64,000 nt of DNA from Flagellimonas olearia (GCF_009184425.1 NZ_WELG01000002.1:744001-808000), one strand, 5' to 3'. Positions 1 to 9,265 are shown, numbered from the stretch's first letter. A program made the numbers and translations. Notes: generated by a model not told the origin, from the letters alone.

Positions 1-418
1 CTACTGGGACGCTGTATTCCAAAAACACGGGTCTATCATTTTGATCTTGCCCGGCATAAAATTTAAAATGGTATTCACCTGTGAAAATGACATTGAACTT
101 AAGGGTGGCAATCACCTCTTCAAGAGCCTCTGTACATGCTGTGTCATCATTAGTAAGTACGGACCCTTGTAGGTACACCTCCCTATCGGTCTCTCCCGTT
201 TTGTAAACCTCAAACTTTTCAAAGTACGTACAGCCATTGGGCCTTACATATGTGACTTTGATGTCGTAAGTTTCATTGAGTTCAAAAGACTCGGGCATCT
301 CAGCCTCCACCGTTTTCAAGGTAGTGAAATAAAAATTAGGGGTGTCATCGTCCAAGCTGCATGAGCTGAGCCATGAAAACGCCAAAAACCATAGTAGGGG
401 AACTAATACTTTTCTCAT
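1..418 (-). CDS. Lipoprotein of unknown function, C-terminus cut by window edge
   Basis: The ATG is at 418-416 and the frame stays open for 139 codons to the window start, so the C-terminal end is missing. The protein opens with a basic residue pair, a hydrophobic stretch and a lipobox ending LSSC (Cys about residue 20), followed by several Asp. This is the classic pattern of a Bacteroidetes lipoprotein exported by Sec and processed by signal peptidase II. The rest is beta-rich with two or three cysteines and no recognised domain. It lies about 100 bp downstream of recA on the same strand with no clear terminator between, so co-transcription is possible but not shown. Confidence 0.75.
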   Translation of the reverse strand, partial: MRKVLVPLLWFLAFSWLSSCSLDDDTPNFYFTTLKTVEAEMPESFELNETYDIKVTYVRPNGCTYFEKFEVYKTGETDREVYLQGSVLTNDDTACTEALEEVIATLKFNVIFTGEYHFKFYAGQDQNDRPVFLEYSVPV

Positions 419-522
419 TTAAAATCCTTGCTTTGTACACCCTAGATGTGTAGTGTGGCCAAGGGTTGCGTAAGATTTTCACAGGGAAAAGTTAATCTTG
501 TCCAATTACTGCTTCGGCAGAT

Positions 523-1530
523 TTATGCGCTCACAGCTGAAATAGCTTCTTTGATTTTGGTCTCAAGTTCTTCGGAGAGTTCTGGGTTGTCCAATAAAAG
601 TGCTTTTACGGCATCCCTTCCTTGGCCCAATTTGGTATCGCCATAACTGAACCAAGAACCACTTTTCTTGATGATTTCATAGGCTACTCCCAAATCGATG
701 ATTTCACCAACTTTGGAAATCCCTTCGCCATACATGATATCAAACTCAGCCGTTTTGAACGGTGGGGCCACCTTGTTCTTGACCACTTTTACACGGGTCT
801 TGTTTCCTTGTACATCCCCATCCGTACTCTTTATTTGGGTGGAACGTCTAATATCCAACCGAACCGAAGCGTAGAACTTAAGGGCATTACCACCAGTAGT
901 GGTTTCCGGATTACCGAACATCACCCCGATCTTTTCCCGCAATTGGTTGATAAAGATTACCGTACACTTGGTCTTGCTTATGGTAGAGGTCAATTTCCTA
1001 AGGGCTTGCGACATGAGTCGGGCATGGAGTCCCATTTTGGAATCACCCATTTCCCCTTCGATTTCACTTTTTGGGGTCAAAGCCGCAACAGAATCCACAA
1101 TAACAATATCAATGGCTCCGGAACGAATCAGGTTGTCAGCAATCTCCAACGCTTGTTCCCCGTGATCGGGTTGGGAAATGATAAGGTTGTCAATATCCAC
1201 GCCCAACTTTTTGGCATAAAAACGGTCAAAGGCATGTTCAGCATCGATAAAGGCAGCAATACCCCCAGCTTTTTGGGCTTCGGCAATGGCGTGCAAGGTC
1301 AACGTGGTCTTACCGGACGATTCGGGACCGTAGATTTCAATGACCCTTCCCCGTGGGTATCCACCAACGCCCAAAGCAACATCCAGTCCCAAGGATCCCG
1401 TAGGGATTACCTCAACATCTTCCACCACACTATCACCCATTTTCATTACGGCACCCTTTCCGTAGGTCTTGTCCAACTTGTCCAGGGTTAGTTTAAGGGC
1501 TTTTAATTTTGCTTCTTTATCGTTGCTCAT
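523..1530 (-). CDS. recA: Recombinase RecA
   Basis: RecA is the ATP-dependent strand-exchange protein of homologous recombination and the co-protease of the SOS response. The 335-residue product has the Walker A motif GPESSGKTT (about residues 68-76), the Walker B strand ending VIVDS, and the conserved [10 protein letters not shown] and [15 protein letters not shown] segments of the core and DNA-binding loop 2. The length is typical for Bacteroidetes, with a short C-terminal tail. The ATG at 1530 gives the expected N-terminus just before the first helix. It is transcribed alone from a candidate promoter at 1552-1582, and a palindrome resembling an SOS box lies about 110 bp upstream. Confidence 0.98.
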   Translation of the reverse strand: MSNDKEAKLKALKLTLDKLDKTYGKGAVMKMGDSVVEDVEVIPTGSLGLDVALGVGGYPRGRVIEIYGPESSGKTTLTLHAIAEAQKAGGIAAFIDAEHAFDRFYAKKLGVDIDNLIISQPDHGEQALEIADNLIRSGAIDIVIVDSVAALTPKSEIEGEMGDSKMGLHARLMSQALRKLTSTISKTKCTVIFINQLREKIGVMFGNPETTTGGNALKFYASVRLDIRRSTQIKSTDGDVQGNKTRVKVVKNKVAPPFKTAEFDIMYGEGISKVGEIIDLGVAYEIIKKSGSWFSYGDTKLGQGRDAVKALLLDNPELSEELETKIKEAISAVSA

Positions 1531-1551
1531 GGTTCAAAGGATTAGGAAGGC

Positions 1552-1582
1552 TAAAATACCATTTCTTTCTTCATGGCACAAA
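1552..1582 (-). promoter_or_regulatory. Candidate Bacteroidetes promoter of recA
   Basis: Read on the minus strand, TTTG (1582-1579) is followed after 19 bases by TATTTTAG (1559-1552). This is close to the Bacteroidetes sigma consensus TTG-N(17-23)-TAnnTTTG. Transcription would start near 1545, giving a leader of about 15 bases before the recA ATG. The match is by eye only. Confidence 0.45.
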
Positions 1583-1642
1583 GGCCACGCAACCTTTTTA
1601 TAAGTTATGAATCTAAGGGGTACTAACTCAATATCCATAGGG

Positions 1643-1656
1643 CGAACATTGGTTCG
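1643..1656. promoter_or_regulatory. SOS-box-like palindrome upstream of recA
   Basis: The sequence is CGAAC-ATTG-GTTCG, a perfect 5-bp inverted repeat with a 4-base spacer. It has exactly the arms and spacing of the Gram-positive LexA box (CGAACnnnnGTTCG). It lies 113 bp upstream of the recA ATG and about 60 bp upstream of the proposed promoter. A LexA-type regulator has not been shown for this organism, so the assignment is tentative. Confidence 0.35.
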
Positions 1657-1708
1657 ACATTCAAGGTAGGGAGAAAATATAGCTATGAAAAAGACCAAAG
1701 TGGTTTTA

Positions 1709-1745
1709 AAAAGGGCTTCCGGACTATGGAAGCCCTTTTCTTTTT
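1709..1745 (+). terminator. Intrinsic terminator between recA and trhO
   Basis: A perfect 12-bp stem (1709-1720 with 1728-1739) closes a 7-base loop and is followed by CTTTTT on the plus strand. The minus strand also carries a short T run after the hairpin, so it may work both ways. On the plus strand no annotated gene lies upstream, since recA starts away from it. Confidence 0.7.
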
Positions 1746-1761
1746 ACCTCAAGAGAATTTG

Positions 1762-1769
1762 TATCTTTG
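1762..1769 (+). promoter_or_regulatory. Candidate -7 box for trhO
   Basis: TATCTTTG matches the TAnnTTTG -7 element of Bacteroidetes promoters, about 50 bases before the trhO ATG. No clear TTG -33 element is seen at the right distance, so support is moderate. Confidence 0.4.
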
Positions 1770-1817
1770 CCCCGTTTTTATTTTGAACTATTCTTTAACT
1801 TAAATTATTGGTATAGC

Positions 1818-2849
1818 ATGCAACTGTACAATACATTAAGCGCAAGGGAAAGGGAAAAACTTATTGAGGAAGCCGGGCAGGATCGGCTTACCATCTCTTT
1901 TTACAAGTACGCGCACATTGGGAATCCCCACATTTTACGGAACCATCTTTTTTTGGCTTGGAACGAAATGGACGTTCTGGGTAGGATTTATGTTGCCTAT
2001 GAAGGGGTAAATGCCCAACTTTCCGTTCCTGCTGAAAATTTTGAAACGTTCAAGACCCACTTGGACAGCATCACTTTCTTGGAAAATGTTCGATTGAACA
2101 TTGCCATTGAGCAAGACAATAAATCCTTCCTGAAGCTGAAGGTCAAAGTCCGCAAAAAAATTGTGGCAGACGGATTGAACGACAACACCTTTGATGTCAC
2201 CAACAAAGGCGTCCATGTGGGCGCGGAGCAATTCAATGAGCTTATTGAAGACCCAGATACGGTTTTGGTGGACATGCGGAACCACTATGAAAGTGAGATA
2301 GGGCATTTTAAAAATGCCGTTACCCCGGATGTGGACACATTCAGGGATTCTTTGGATATCATTGAAGCCGATTTGGCCGAACACAAAGAAGACAAAAAAC
2401 TGGTGATGTACTGTACCGGTGGAATCCGTTGCGAAAAGGCCAGTGCCTACTACAAGCACAAAGGGTTTAAAAATGTGTACCAGTTGGAAGGGGGCATCAT
2501 TGAATACACCCGGCAGGTGAAGGCCAACAATCTTGAAAATAAATTTTTAGGCAAAAACTTTGTTTTTGACCACCGAAGAGGGGAGCGTATTTCGGAGGAT
2601 ATCATCTCCAATTGCCACCAGTGCGGGAAACCCTGCGACAGCCATGTGAATTGTGCCAACGAAGCCTGCCATTTGTTGTTCATCCAGTGCGAGGAATGCG
2701 CCGCGGCCATGGACAACTGTTGCTCCACGGAATGCCAAGAAATCCATGCGTTGCCTTATGAAGAACAGAAGAAACTTCGCAAAGGCAAGGAAGTCAGCAA
2801 CAAAATTTTTAAAAAGGGGCGTTCCGAAGTCTTAAAGTATAAGAGATAG
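1818..2849 (+). CDS. trhO: tRNA uridine(34) hydroxylase TrhO (rhodanese family, YceA-type)
   Basis: TrhO catalyses oxygen-dependent hydroxylation of U34 in tRNAs, giving 5-hydroxyuridine. The 343-residue protein has the N-terminal UPF0176 domain, a rhodanese domain with the active-site loop YCTGGIRCEK (catalytic Cys about residue 199) and a C-terminal Cys-rich tail with many CxxC-type pairs, as in this family. The frame is open upstream to 1767, but that stretch overlaps the likely promoter; the ATG at 1818 gives the family N-terminus MQLYNTLSARE. It is a single gene ending at a strong hairpin shared with the convergent lipoprotein gene. Confidence 0.93.
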   Translation: MQLYNTLSAREREKLIEEAGQDRLTISFYKYAHIGNPHILRNHLFLAWNEMDVLGRIYVAYEGVNAQLSVPAENFETFKTHLDSITFLENVRLNIAIEQDNKSFLKLKVKVRKKIVADGLNDNTFDVTNKGVHVGAEQFNELIEDPDTVLVDMRNHYESEIGHFKNAVTPDVDTFRDSLDIIEADLAEHKEDKKLVMYCTGGIRCEKASAYYKHKGFKNVYQLEGGIIEYTRQVKANNLENKFLGKNFVFDHRRGERISEDIISNCHQCGKPCDSHVNCANEACHLLFIQCEECAAAMDNCCSTECQEIHALPYEEQKKLRKGKEVSNKIFKKGRSEVLKYKR

Positions 2850-2861
2850 TATTCAAAAAAT

Positions 2862-2890
2862 GGACCCCCTGATGTTTTCAGGGGGGTTAA
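2862..2890. terminator. Bidirectional terminator between convergent genes
   Basis: A hairpin with a stem of about nine base pairs (ACCCCCTGA pairing with TCAGGGGGT) sits between the trhO stop and the end of the minus-strand lipoprotein gene. On the minus strand it is followed within a few bases by a run of T residues. It can serve both converging transcripts. Confidence 0.7.
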
Positions 2891-2911
2891 GAAGTTCTTA
2901 TTTCTTTTAGC

Positions 2912-4240
2912 CTAATTCTGGCATTCCGCATCCCCTTGGATGTCCCAGCCATTTGCAAGAAGGGTGTTTCTGGCAGTAATGGCTTCACTGCCGCAGTAGG
3001 TAAGCCCATTTGCGCCCAAAACCATGTTAATAGGTAAATTGTCCTGTGCGGCCCAACCGATCAATGTGTCATTGTAGTTTTCGGTGGAAATCCCAGAATC
3101 ATTTAACATATTATTCATATTTGTGACATAGCCGATGTCCCATTCACCTAAATTTGCGTTAAAAGAACTTGCGCCGTCAAACATCCAAGATAAATTGGTG
3201 ACTTTAGATAAATTAGGTTTGTCGGTGGCAGCATTAGCCATGTTTGCGCATCCAGAAAAAGAGGAGCCAAAATCCTTCCACTCAATTGTCCCCCATTGAT
3301 TTATGGCAATTAATTGATGTCGGGTAACGTTGCCAAACATAGTGATTTTTGGAAATGTCCCATTTATGGCAACTATGTAGGTGCCTTCAGTCGAATAAAT
3401 ATGTGTTGGGGATTCACTTTGAGTAATTATCTCAATCGTTCCATCTCCCCAATCAATGGTATAGTCATATGTTAAATTTTGATCTGTACCAATTTTAATT
3501 ATATCATCATTTTTTTCAGTTATCCAGGTAGTAACAAAAGAGTCTGGATTTTCAATAAGCGTATCAGCTACATTGGTTACGGTGACGGTCACCACAGCTT
3601 CTGTGGCATTGGTCCCATCGCTGACGCTAACGGTGATCTGGTGCGATGTGGCGGTTTCGTAATCGAGGTTCTGGCCCTCGGCCAAACTGATTTCGCCATC
3701 GTTATTGATGGCGAACAGCCCATTGTCATTTACCGATATGTCGAAGGTGATCGGGTCCCCATCGGGGTCGCTCACATTTTCCAAGGTGTATAGTGTAACA
3801 CCAACTTCTGAATCCTCACTGGCCTCAAACCCTTGGTCCCCGATTTCGGGTGCTTGGTTGGTGGGAACCACTTCGGTAATGTTTATGGTGATGGTGGCCG
3901 TGGCACTGTCTGTTCCGTCACTGACACTTACGGTAATGGTGTAGCTGTTGGTAACGTCAAAATCCAAGGTCTGTCCGGAAGCAAGGGTCAAAATCCCACT
4001 TGTGGATATTTTGAACGGGCCGGCCTCACCGGTTATTGAATATTCCAAGTTGTTGCCATCGGGGTCGGTTGCGGTAATTTGTGCAAGATTGTCACCGGGC
4101 GCACTGGATTCAAGTATGGAGATAGTTCTGTCCTGGATGGAAGGTGGATTGTTCGCTTCCTTTTTCGGTCCATCGTCTTTGCTGCAGGAATGCAGGGCAA
4201 AAGCGATAATACTTACAATAAGTAGTAATTTCAATTTCAT
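2912..4240 (-). CDS. Surface lipoprotein with cadherin-like repeats and a BspA-type (DUF285) module
   Basis: The start at 4240 (MKLKLLLIVSI) gives a lipoprotein signal with lipobox LHSC. Longer in-frame starts would bury this signal, so they are rejected. After a charged SKDD linker come two cadherin/Ig-like repeats of about 95 residues (each with an ATDPDG or VSDPDG motif and VSVSDG strands), then a PKD-like stretch (TYDYTIDWGDGT). The C-terminus carries a DUF285/BspA-type unit (SWMFDGASSFN, LGEWD, NMNNM). Such proteins are calcium-binding or adhesive cell-surface proteins in Bacteroidetes; no enzymatic motif is visible. The 442-residue protein is a single-gene unit ending at the shared terminator. 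Confidence 0.85.
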   Translation of the reverse strand: MKLKLLLIVSIIAFALHSCSKDDGPKKEANNPPSIQDRTISILESSAPGDNLAQITATDPDGNNLEYSITGEAGPFKISTSGILTLASGQTLDFDVTNSYTITVSVSDGTDSATATITINITEVVPTNQAPEIGDQGFEASEDSEVGVTLYTLENVSDPDGDPITFDISVNDNGLFAINNDGEISLAEGQNLDYETATSHQITVSVSDGTNATEAVVTVTVTNVADTLIENPDSFVTTWITEKNDDIIKIGTDQNLTYDYTIDWGDGTIEIITQSESPTHIYSTEGTYIVAINGTFPKITMFGNVTRHQLIAINQWGTIEWKDFGSSFSGCANMANAATDKPNLSKVTNLSWMFDGASSFNANLGEWDIGYVTNMNNMLNDSGISTENYNDTLIGWAAQDNLPINMVLGANGLTYCGSEAITARNTLLANGWDIQGDAECQN

Positions 4241-4424
4241 AATTTGGGATGTTAAAAGATTAGGCTTCAAGATGTGCATAATCTTCAGATGATATTGGGG
4301 CGATCTAACCAATGGCATAACCCGGTTGACGGATGGCACATATAAATTGACGGGGTCGTGCCTTTCAAGAAAACACTGGGGACACACACTTATGTTTCAG
4401 GATGGCAACAAATTGTGCTATATT

Positions 4425-4432
4425 TACATTTG
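4425..4432 (+). promoter_or_regulatory. Candidate -7 box upstream of ricT
   Basis: TACATTTG fits the TAnnTTTG element and lies 64 bases before the ricT ATG, in the divergent region between the lipoprotein gene and ricT. A TTG at the proper distance was not found, so this is a weak call. Confidence 0.35.
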
Positions 4433-4495
4433 AGTAATTTTTATGAACCCTATTTAGGAGAGCATTCGATGTTTTCTTAAATCAACATACAAAAT

Positions 4496-5650
4496 ATGGC
4501 GTGTAGCAGTTGTTCAACCGGCAAGGATGGACAGCCGCGTGGTTGCAAGAACAACGGGACTTGCGGCACTGATGGTTGTAACAAGCTAACGGTCTTCGAT
4601 TGGCTTTCCAATATGTCGTTGCCCAACGGTCAAAAACCTTTTGATTGCGTTGAGGTACGTTTCAAGAACAGTAGAAAAGAATTTTATAGGAATGCGGACA
4701 ATCTTCCGTTATCCATAGGGGATGTGGTGGCCACCCAGGCCAAATCCGGTCATGATGTGGGTATGGTGACCCTCACCGGAGAATTGGTGCGCATCCAAAT
4801 GAAGCGCAAAAAGGTCTCGGCAGACGACAAAACCCTTCCCAAAATTTACAGAAAGGCCACCCAACGAGACATTGATATTTGGCAAAAATGCCGTAATCGC
4901 GAAGAGGAAATCAAAAAACGATCCCGTGAAATTGCCATTTCCTTACGGCTTGAGATGAAGTTGAGCGATGTAGAGTTCCAAGGCGATGGATCAAAGGCCA
5001 CCTTCTATTACACGGCGGAAGACCGAGTGGATTTTAGGCAGCTTATTAAAGATATGGCCAAAGCCTTTGGTATTCGTATAGAGATGCGTCAGATAGGGTA
5101 TAGGCAGGAAGCACAGCGCTTGGGCGGCGTAGGTTCCTGCGGACGGGAATTGTGTTGCTCTACATGGTTAACAGACTTCAGGTCGGTAAGTACGGCATCG
5201 GCCAGATACCAGCAATTGGCCTTGAATCCCCAAAAGCTGGCGGGTCAATGTGGTAAGCTGAAATGCTGTCTGAACTATGAGTTGGACATGTATTTGGAGG
5301 CATTGAAAAACTTTCCGCCCCAAGACAGCAAATTGCTGACCAAAAAGGGAATTGCCTTTTGCCAGAAAGCGGATATTTTTAAAGAAACCTTATGGTTTTC
5401 CTATAAAGATGACCCCGCCACGTGGCATACCTTGAGCAAGGACCAGGTGTTGGAAATCCTGGAACTGAACAAGAAGAACGAGAAAGTGGATAGCTTGGAA
5501 GAATACGCCCAAGATAATATCGATGAGGAAAAGGCGACCTTTGAAAATGTGGTGGGACAAGACAGTTTAACGCGATTTGACAGGCCTAAAAAGAGAAGGA
5601 ATAAGAAGCGTCGAAAAAAACCTAACCCAAAAGCATCCTCCAATGCGTAA
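4496..5650 (+). CDS. ricT: PSP1-domain protein, RicT/YaaT-like
   Basis: The 384-residue protein carries an N-terminal cluster of six Cys (CSSCSTGKDGQPRGC and more) and the PSP1 domain with conserved cysteines in GRELCCSTWL and CGKLKCCLNYE. In Bacillus the homologous RicT (YaaT) forms an Fe-S complex with RicA and RicF that affects RNA processing and development; the role in flavobacteria is not established. The lysine/arginine-rich C-terminus (RPKKRRNKKRRKK) may bind nucleic acid. The last eight bases overlap the gldH start, so the two are translationally linked. The ricT-gldH-PBP1A order is common in flavobacteria. Confidence 0.88.
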   Translation: MACSSCSTGKDGQPRGCKNNGTCGTDGCNKLTVFDWLSNMSLPNGQKPFDCVEVRFKNSRKEFYRNADNLPLSIGDVVATQAKSGHDVGMVTLTGELVRIQMKRKKVSADDKTLPKIYRKATQRDIDIWQKCRNREEEIKKRSREIAISLRLEMKLSDVEFQGDGSKATFYYTAEDRVDFRQLIKDMAKAFGIRIEMRQIGYRQEAQRLGGVGSCGRELCCSTWLTDFRSVSTASARYQQLALNPQKLAGQCGKLKCCLNYELDMYLEALKNFPPQDSKLLTKKGIAFCQKADIFKETLWFSYKDDPATWHTLSKDQVLEILELNKKNEKVDSLEEYAQDNIDEEKATFENVVGQDSLTRFDRPKKRRNKKRRKKPNPKASSNA

Positions 5651-6128
5651 TCTTTTAGCCCTGTTGGCGTTGGTGCTGATGGCCACATCCTGTAACGATC
5701 AATTGGTCTTTTCGGAATATGAGGCCATAAAAAATGGACAATGGGAGATGAGTGGCCCTGTGGCATTTGAATTTTCCGGGTTGGATTCCACCACTACGCA
5801 TAATGTGTTCATCAACATTAGAAATGATGACTCCTTTCCATTCAGCAACCTTTTTTTGATTGCCGAACTGGAGTCTCCGGGAGGCAATACCATCAAGGAT
5901 ACATTGGAATACAAAATGGCCGAACCCACAGGGGAATGGTTGGGCACCGGTTTGGGAAGTGTCAAGGAAAGTAAACTTTGGTTTCAGGAAAACATCGTTT
6001 TTCCCGATTCAGGCGTATATAAAGTGAACATTTTCCATGCCATGCGCAGAAATGGGGATGTAGAGGGCCTCCATGTGTTGGAGGGCATTACGGATGTTGG
6101 TTTGGAAATAGAAAAAAGCACCCAATAA
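5643..6128 (+). CDS. gldH: Gliding motility lipoprotein GldH
   Basis: GldH is a lipoprotein needed for gliding in Flavobacterium johnsoniae and widely conserved in Bacteroidetes, often in non-gliders too. The ATG at 5643 overlaps the ricT stop by 8 bases and gives a 161-residue protein with a hydrophobic signal and lipobox ending ATSC (Cys 17). The mature part is beta-rich with the family pattern around NIRNDDSFPFSNLFL. The frame is open further upstream inside ricT, but only the 5643 start places the signal peptide at the N-terminus. It sits between ricT and the PBP1A gene, 2 bases before the latter. Confidence 0.9.
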   Translation: MRNLLALLALVLMATSCNDQLVFSEYEAIKNGQWEMSGPVAFEFSGLDSTTTHNVFINIRNDDSFPFSNLFLIAELESPGGNTIKDTLEYKMAEPTGEWLGTGLGSVKESKLWFQENIVFPDSGVYKVNIFHAMRRNGDVEGLHVLEGITDVGLEIEKSTQ

Positions 6129-6130
6129 CA

Positions 6131-8461
6131 ATGGCAAAAGCAAAACAAAAGGAGCAAAAGGGCTTCTTTACCTACATTAAATGGTTTTGGATTCTTTTTG
6201 GGTCCGGCGTTCTCTTCGCTATATTGATTTTTCTCTTGGCCTCTTGGGGTGTATTTGGGGAGATGCCCACCTTCGAGCGATTGGAAAACCCAGAAACCAA
6301 TTTGGCTACAGAGTTTATTTCTTCCGATGGTGAAACTTTGGGAAAATTGTATTTGGATGATAACCGTACGCCGGTTTCATTTGACAAACTACCTCAAAAC
6401 TTGGTCAATGCCTTAGTGGCCACAGAAGATGCTAGATACTATGATCATTCTGGTATCGATGCAAGAGGGTTTATCAGAGCTTTGGCCTATTTAGGTAAAA
6501 AAGGGGGAGCGAGTACTATTTCACAACAGTTGGCCAGACAATTGTTTATTGGGGTTAGGGACAAGGAAAGTACTACGAATGCCATTTTGCAAAAAATTCA
6601 GGAATGGGTAATCGCTACCCGTCTGGAGCGAAATTATACCAAGGAAGAAATCATAGCAATGTACTTGAACATTTATGATTTTGGTTATGCAGCTGATGGT
6701 ATCCGTTCCGCTTCAAGAATATATTTTGGAAAAGAACCGCATGAACTTCGTACCGAAGAATCCGCTGTATTAGTGGGGATGTTGAAAAATTCATCTTTAT
6801 ATAATCCTATCCGGAGGGAAGAATTAGTGTTCAACCGAAGAAATACAGTGCTTGGTCAAATGGCCAAATATGATTACATCACTGAAGAGGAAAAAGATTC
6901 CTTGCAGGCTTTGAAGATGAAAATCAACTTTAATCCAGAATCGCATAGAGAAGGCTTGGCAACCTATTTTAGGATGTACATGCAACGCTGGTTGGGTAAT
7001 TGGGTGGAGAGCCACCCAAAACCAGATGGGGAGAAATACAATATTTACCTAGATGGACTCAAGGTATATACCACTATTGATTCCCGGATGCAAAAAAATG
7101 CAGAGGAAGCGGTCGAGGCCCATATGAAAAACCTACAGGCCGAATTCTTCCATCAAAACACACCGGATAGAAATCCAACGGCACCGTTCTTGGACATTAG
7201 CAAAGGTGCTATTGATACCATTATGCGTAGCGCCATGAAAACCTCCCCGAGATGGCGACATTTAAAGCGGGAAGGACTGTCCGAAAAGGAGATTGAAGCT
7301 ACTTTCCATGAAAAAGCGGAAATGACCGTGTTTGATTGGAACAGTGACTCCTATGAAAAGGACACCATCATGACCCCCATGGATTCCATTCGCTACTACA
7401 AGACCTTCCTGAGAACGGCCATGATGTCCATGGAGCCCCAAACGGGCCATGTAAAAGCATGGGTTGGGGGTGTGGACTACAAACACTTTCAGTATGACAA
7501 CGTGTATCAGGGAGCAAGACAAGCGGGATCTACCTTTAAACCTTTCGTGTATGCAGCGGCCATAGATCAGTTGCGGTATTCGCCTTGCGACTCGTTGCCC
7601 GATAACCAATACTGTATTGAGCCATTGAAACATGGCAATATGGAGGCATGGTGCCCCAAAAACTCAGACGGAAAATATTCCGGGAAGAACCTAACCTTAA
7701 AAAGTGCTTTGGCCAACTCTGTAAACACCATTACCGCCCAGTTGATTGATAAGGTAGGACCGGGATCGGTTGTGGCCATTGCCAAGAACATGGGCATTAC
7801 CCGTGATATTCCTGAAGTCCCTTCCATCGCTTTGGGAACCCAGGACATCAATGTCTATGAAATGGTGGGGGCCTATGGCACTTTTGCCAACCAAGGCGTA
7901 TATGTAAAACCGGTCATGGTGACCCGGATAGAGGATAAGAATGGTACGGTCCTTTATGAGTACACTCCGGAGACCAAGGATGTGCTGAGCAAAGATGTGG
8001 CCTATGCCATGGTAAACCTTATGGAGGGGGTTACCCTATACGGTTCAGGAGGAAGGTTACGGCATACTTATGGGAAGAATCAGACCGTGTATAAAGAAAT
8101 TATCACGGGATACCCTTATGAACTTACTAATCCCATTGCGGGTAAAACAGGAACTACCCAAAACCAAAGTGATGGTTGGTTCATGGGCATGGTACCCAAT
8201 TTAGTGACCGGCGTATGGGTAGGTGGAGACAACAGGAGCATCCACTTTTCCAGATTGCTTTATGGTCAAGGAGCCGCCATGGCACTCCCTATTTGGGCAA
8301 TCTATATGAAAAAGAATTACGAAAATGAGGAATTGGGGGTCTCTAAAGAAGCCTTTGAGAAACCCGAAAATCTGTCAATCAATGTGGATTGTACCAAAGT
8401 TTTGGAAGACCTTCAAGATGAGTTGGATACGGAGGACGACCTGGAGGATATCGATTTCTAA
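6131..8461 (+). CDS. Penicillin-binding protein 1A (transglycosylase/transpeptidase)
   Basis: This bifunctional class A enzyme polymerises glycan strands and cross-links peptides in the periplasm. The 776-residue protein has a short cytoplasmic Lys-rich tail, one membrane anchor (about residues 17-40), and a family 51 glycosyltransferase domain with the catalytic Glu in VATEDARYYDHSGID and the ASTISQQLARQLF motif. The transpeptidase domain has SxxK as STFK (Ser about 467), SVN, and KTGT (Lys about 672). The C-terminus is acidic. It begins 2 bases after gldH and ends at a strong terminator, so it closes the ricT-gldH operon. Confidence 0.96.
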   Translation: MAKAKQKEQKGFFTYIKWFWILFGSGVLFAILIFLLASWGVFGEMPTFERLENPETNLATEFISSDGETLGKLYLDDNRTPVSFDKLPQNLVNALVATEDARYYDHSGIDARGFIRALAYLGKKGGASTISQQLARQLFIGVRDKESTTNAILQKIQEWVIATRLERNYTKEEIIAMYLNIYDFGYAADGIRSASRIYFGKEPHELRTEESAVLVGMLKNSSLYNPIRREELVFNRRNTVLGQMAKYDYITEEEKDSLQALKMKINFNPESHREGLATYFRMYMQRWLGNWVESHPKPDGEKYNIYLDGLKVYTTIDSRMQKNAEEAVEAHMKNLQAEFFHQNTPDRNPTAPFLDISKGAIDTIMRSAMKTSPRWRHLKREGLSEKEIEATFHEKAEMTVFDWNSDSYEKDTIMTPMDSIRYYKTFLRTAMMSMEPQTGHVKAWVGGVDYKHFQYDNVYQGARQAGSTFKPFVYAAAIDQLRYSPCDSLPDNQYCIEPLKHGNMEAWCPKNSDGKYSGKNLTLKSALANSVNTITAQLIDKVGPGSVVAIAKNMGITRDIPEVPSIALGTQDINVYEMVGAYGTFANQGVYVKPVMVTRIEDKNGTVLYEYTPETKDVLSKDVAYAMVNLMEGVTLYGSGGRLRHTYGKNQTVYKEIITGYPYELTNPIAGKTGTTQNQSDGWFMGMVPNLVTGVWVGGDNRSIHFSRLLYGQGAAMALPIWAIYMKKNYENEELGVSKEAFEKPENLSINVDCTKVLEDLQDELDTEDDLEDIDF

Positions 8462-8487
8462 CCTTGAAGAACATAAAAAAAGCGTTG

Positions 8488-8520
8488 GCCCCAAGCAGAA
8501 TGTCTTGGGGCTTTTTTATT
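8488..8520 (+). terminator. Intrinsic terminator after the PBP1A gene
   Basis: The arms GCCCCAAG (8488-8495) and CTTGGGGC (8504-8511) form a perfect 8-bp stem with an 8-base loop, followed by six T residues. Confidence 0.9.
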
Positions 8521-8557
8521 AAAATCGTATTTTCAAGCATCAGAAAATATAATATTC

Positions 8558-9265
8558 ATGATCAATAAAACGGTTTCCAATGTCCATAAGGCCCTTGATG
8601 GGGTAGCTGATGGGATGACCTTTATGCTGGGGGGCTTTGGCCTTTGCGGAATTCCCGAAAATGCCATTGCCGAGCTTGTACGATTAGGCATCAAGGACAT
8701 TACCTGTATCTCCAACAATGCCGGGGTGGACGATTTTGGCCTTGGACTTCTTTTGCAGCAGCGCCAGATCAGGAAAATGATATCCTCTTATGTGGGTGAG
8801 AATGATGAATTTGAACGCCAAATGCTGAGTGGGGAATTGGAAGTTGAATTGACTCCTCAGGGTACTTTAGCCGAAAAATGTAGGGCGGCCCAAGCAGGTT
8901 TCCCGGCCATTTATACCCCGGCAGGATATGGCACGGAAGTCGCTGAAGGAAAGGAAACCCGTGAATTTGATGGGAAGATGTACGTCCTGGAACCTGCCTT
9001 TAAGGCGGATTTTTCGTTTGTAAAAGCATGGAAAGGCGATGAGGCCGGAAATCTCATATTCAAAGGTACGGCCCGAAACTTTAATCCTTGCATGTGCGGG
9101 GCGGCCAAGATTACCGTGGCGGAGGTTGAGGAGTTGCTTCCGGGCGGAAGTCTGGACCCCAACGAGATCCATATCCCAGGGATTTTTGTACAACGGATTT
9201 TCCAAGGGGAAAAATACGAGAAACGAATTGAGCAAAGAACAGTTCGTAAAATGAAATCAATGTAA
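8558..9265 (+). CDS. scoA: 3-oxoacid CoA-transferase subunit A
   Basis: Together with scoB this forms a family I CoA transferase that moves CoA between succinyl-CoA and acetoacetate (or a related 3-oxoacid). The 235-residue subunit A shows the family start ([24 protein letters not shown]) in split form: [15 protein letters not shown] at about residues 20-34, and the later [15 protein letters not shown] segment. The stop codon (9263-9265) lies inside the left arm of the inverted repeat that surrounds the next gene. Normally scoB follows within a few bases; here 404 bases separate the two. Confidence 0.95.
   Translation: MINKTVSNVHKALDGVADGMTFMLGGFGLCGIPENAIAELVRLGIKDITCISNNAGVDDFGLGLLLQQRQIRKMISSYVGENDEFERQMLSGELEVELTPQGTLAEKCRAAQAGFPAIYTPAGYGTEVAEGKETREFDGKMYVLEPAFKADFSFVKAWKGDEAGNLIFKGTARNFNPCMCGAAKITVAEVEELLPGGSLDPNEIHIPGIFVQRIFQGEKYEKRIEQRTVRKMKSM

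Noticed and set aside
509-520. CTGC-TTCG-GCAG hairpin after recA as terminator
   Set aside because: The stem has only four pairs and no T run follows on the minus strand.
622-1491. Long open frame antisense to recA (289 codons)
   Set aside because: It mirrors recA codon structure on the opposite strand, has no promoter or family motifs, and RecA is certain.
1685-1789. 34-codon plus-strand ORF before trhO
   Set aside because: It runs through the terminator hairpin and the trhO -7 box, so it is unlikely to be translated.
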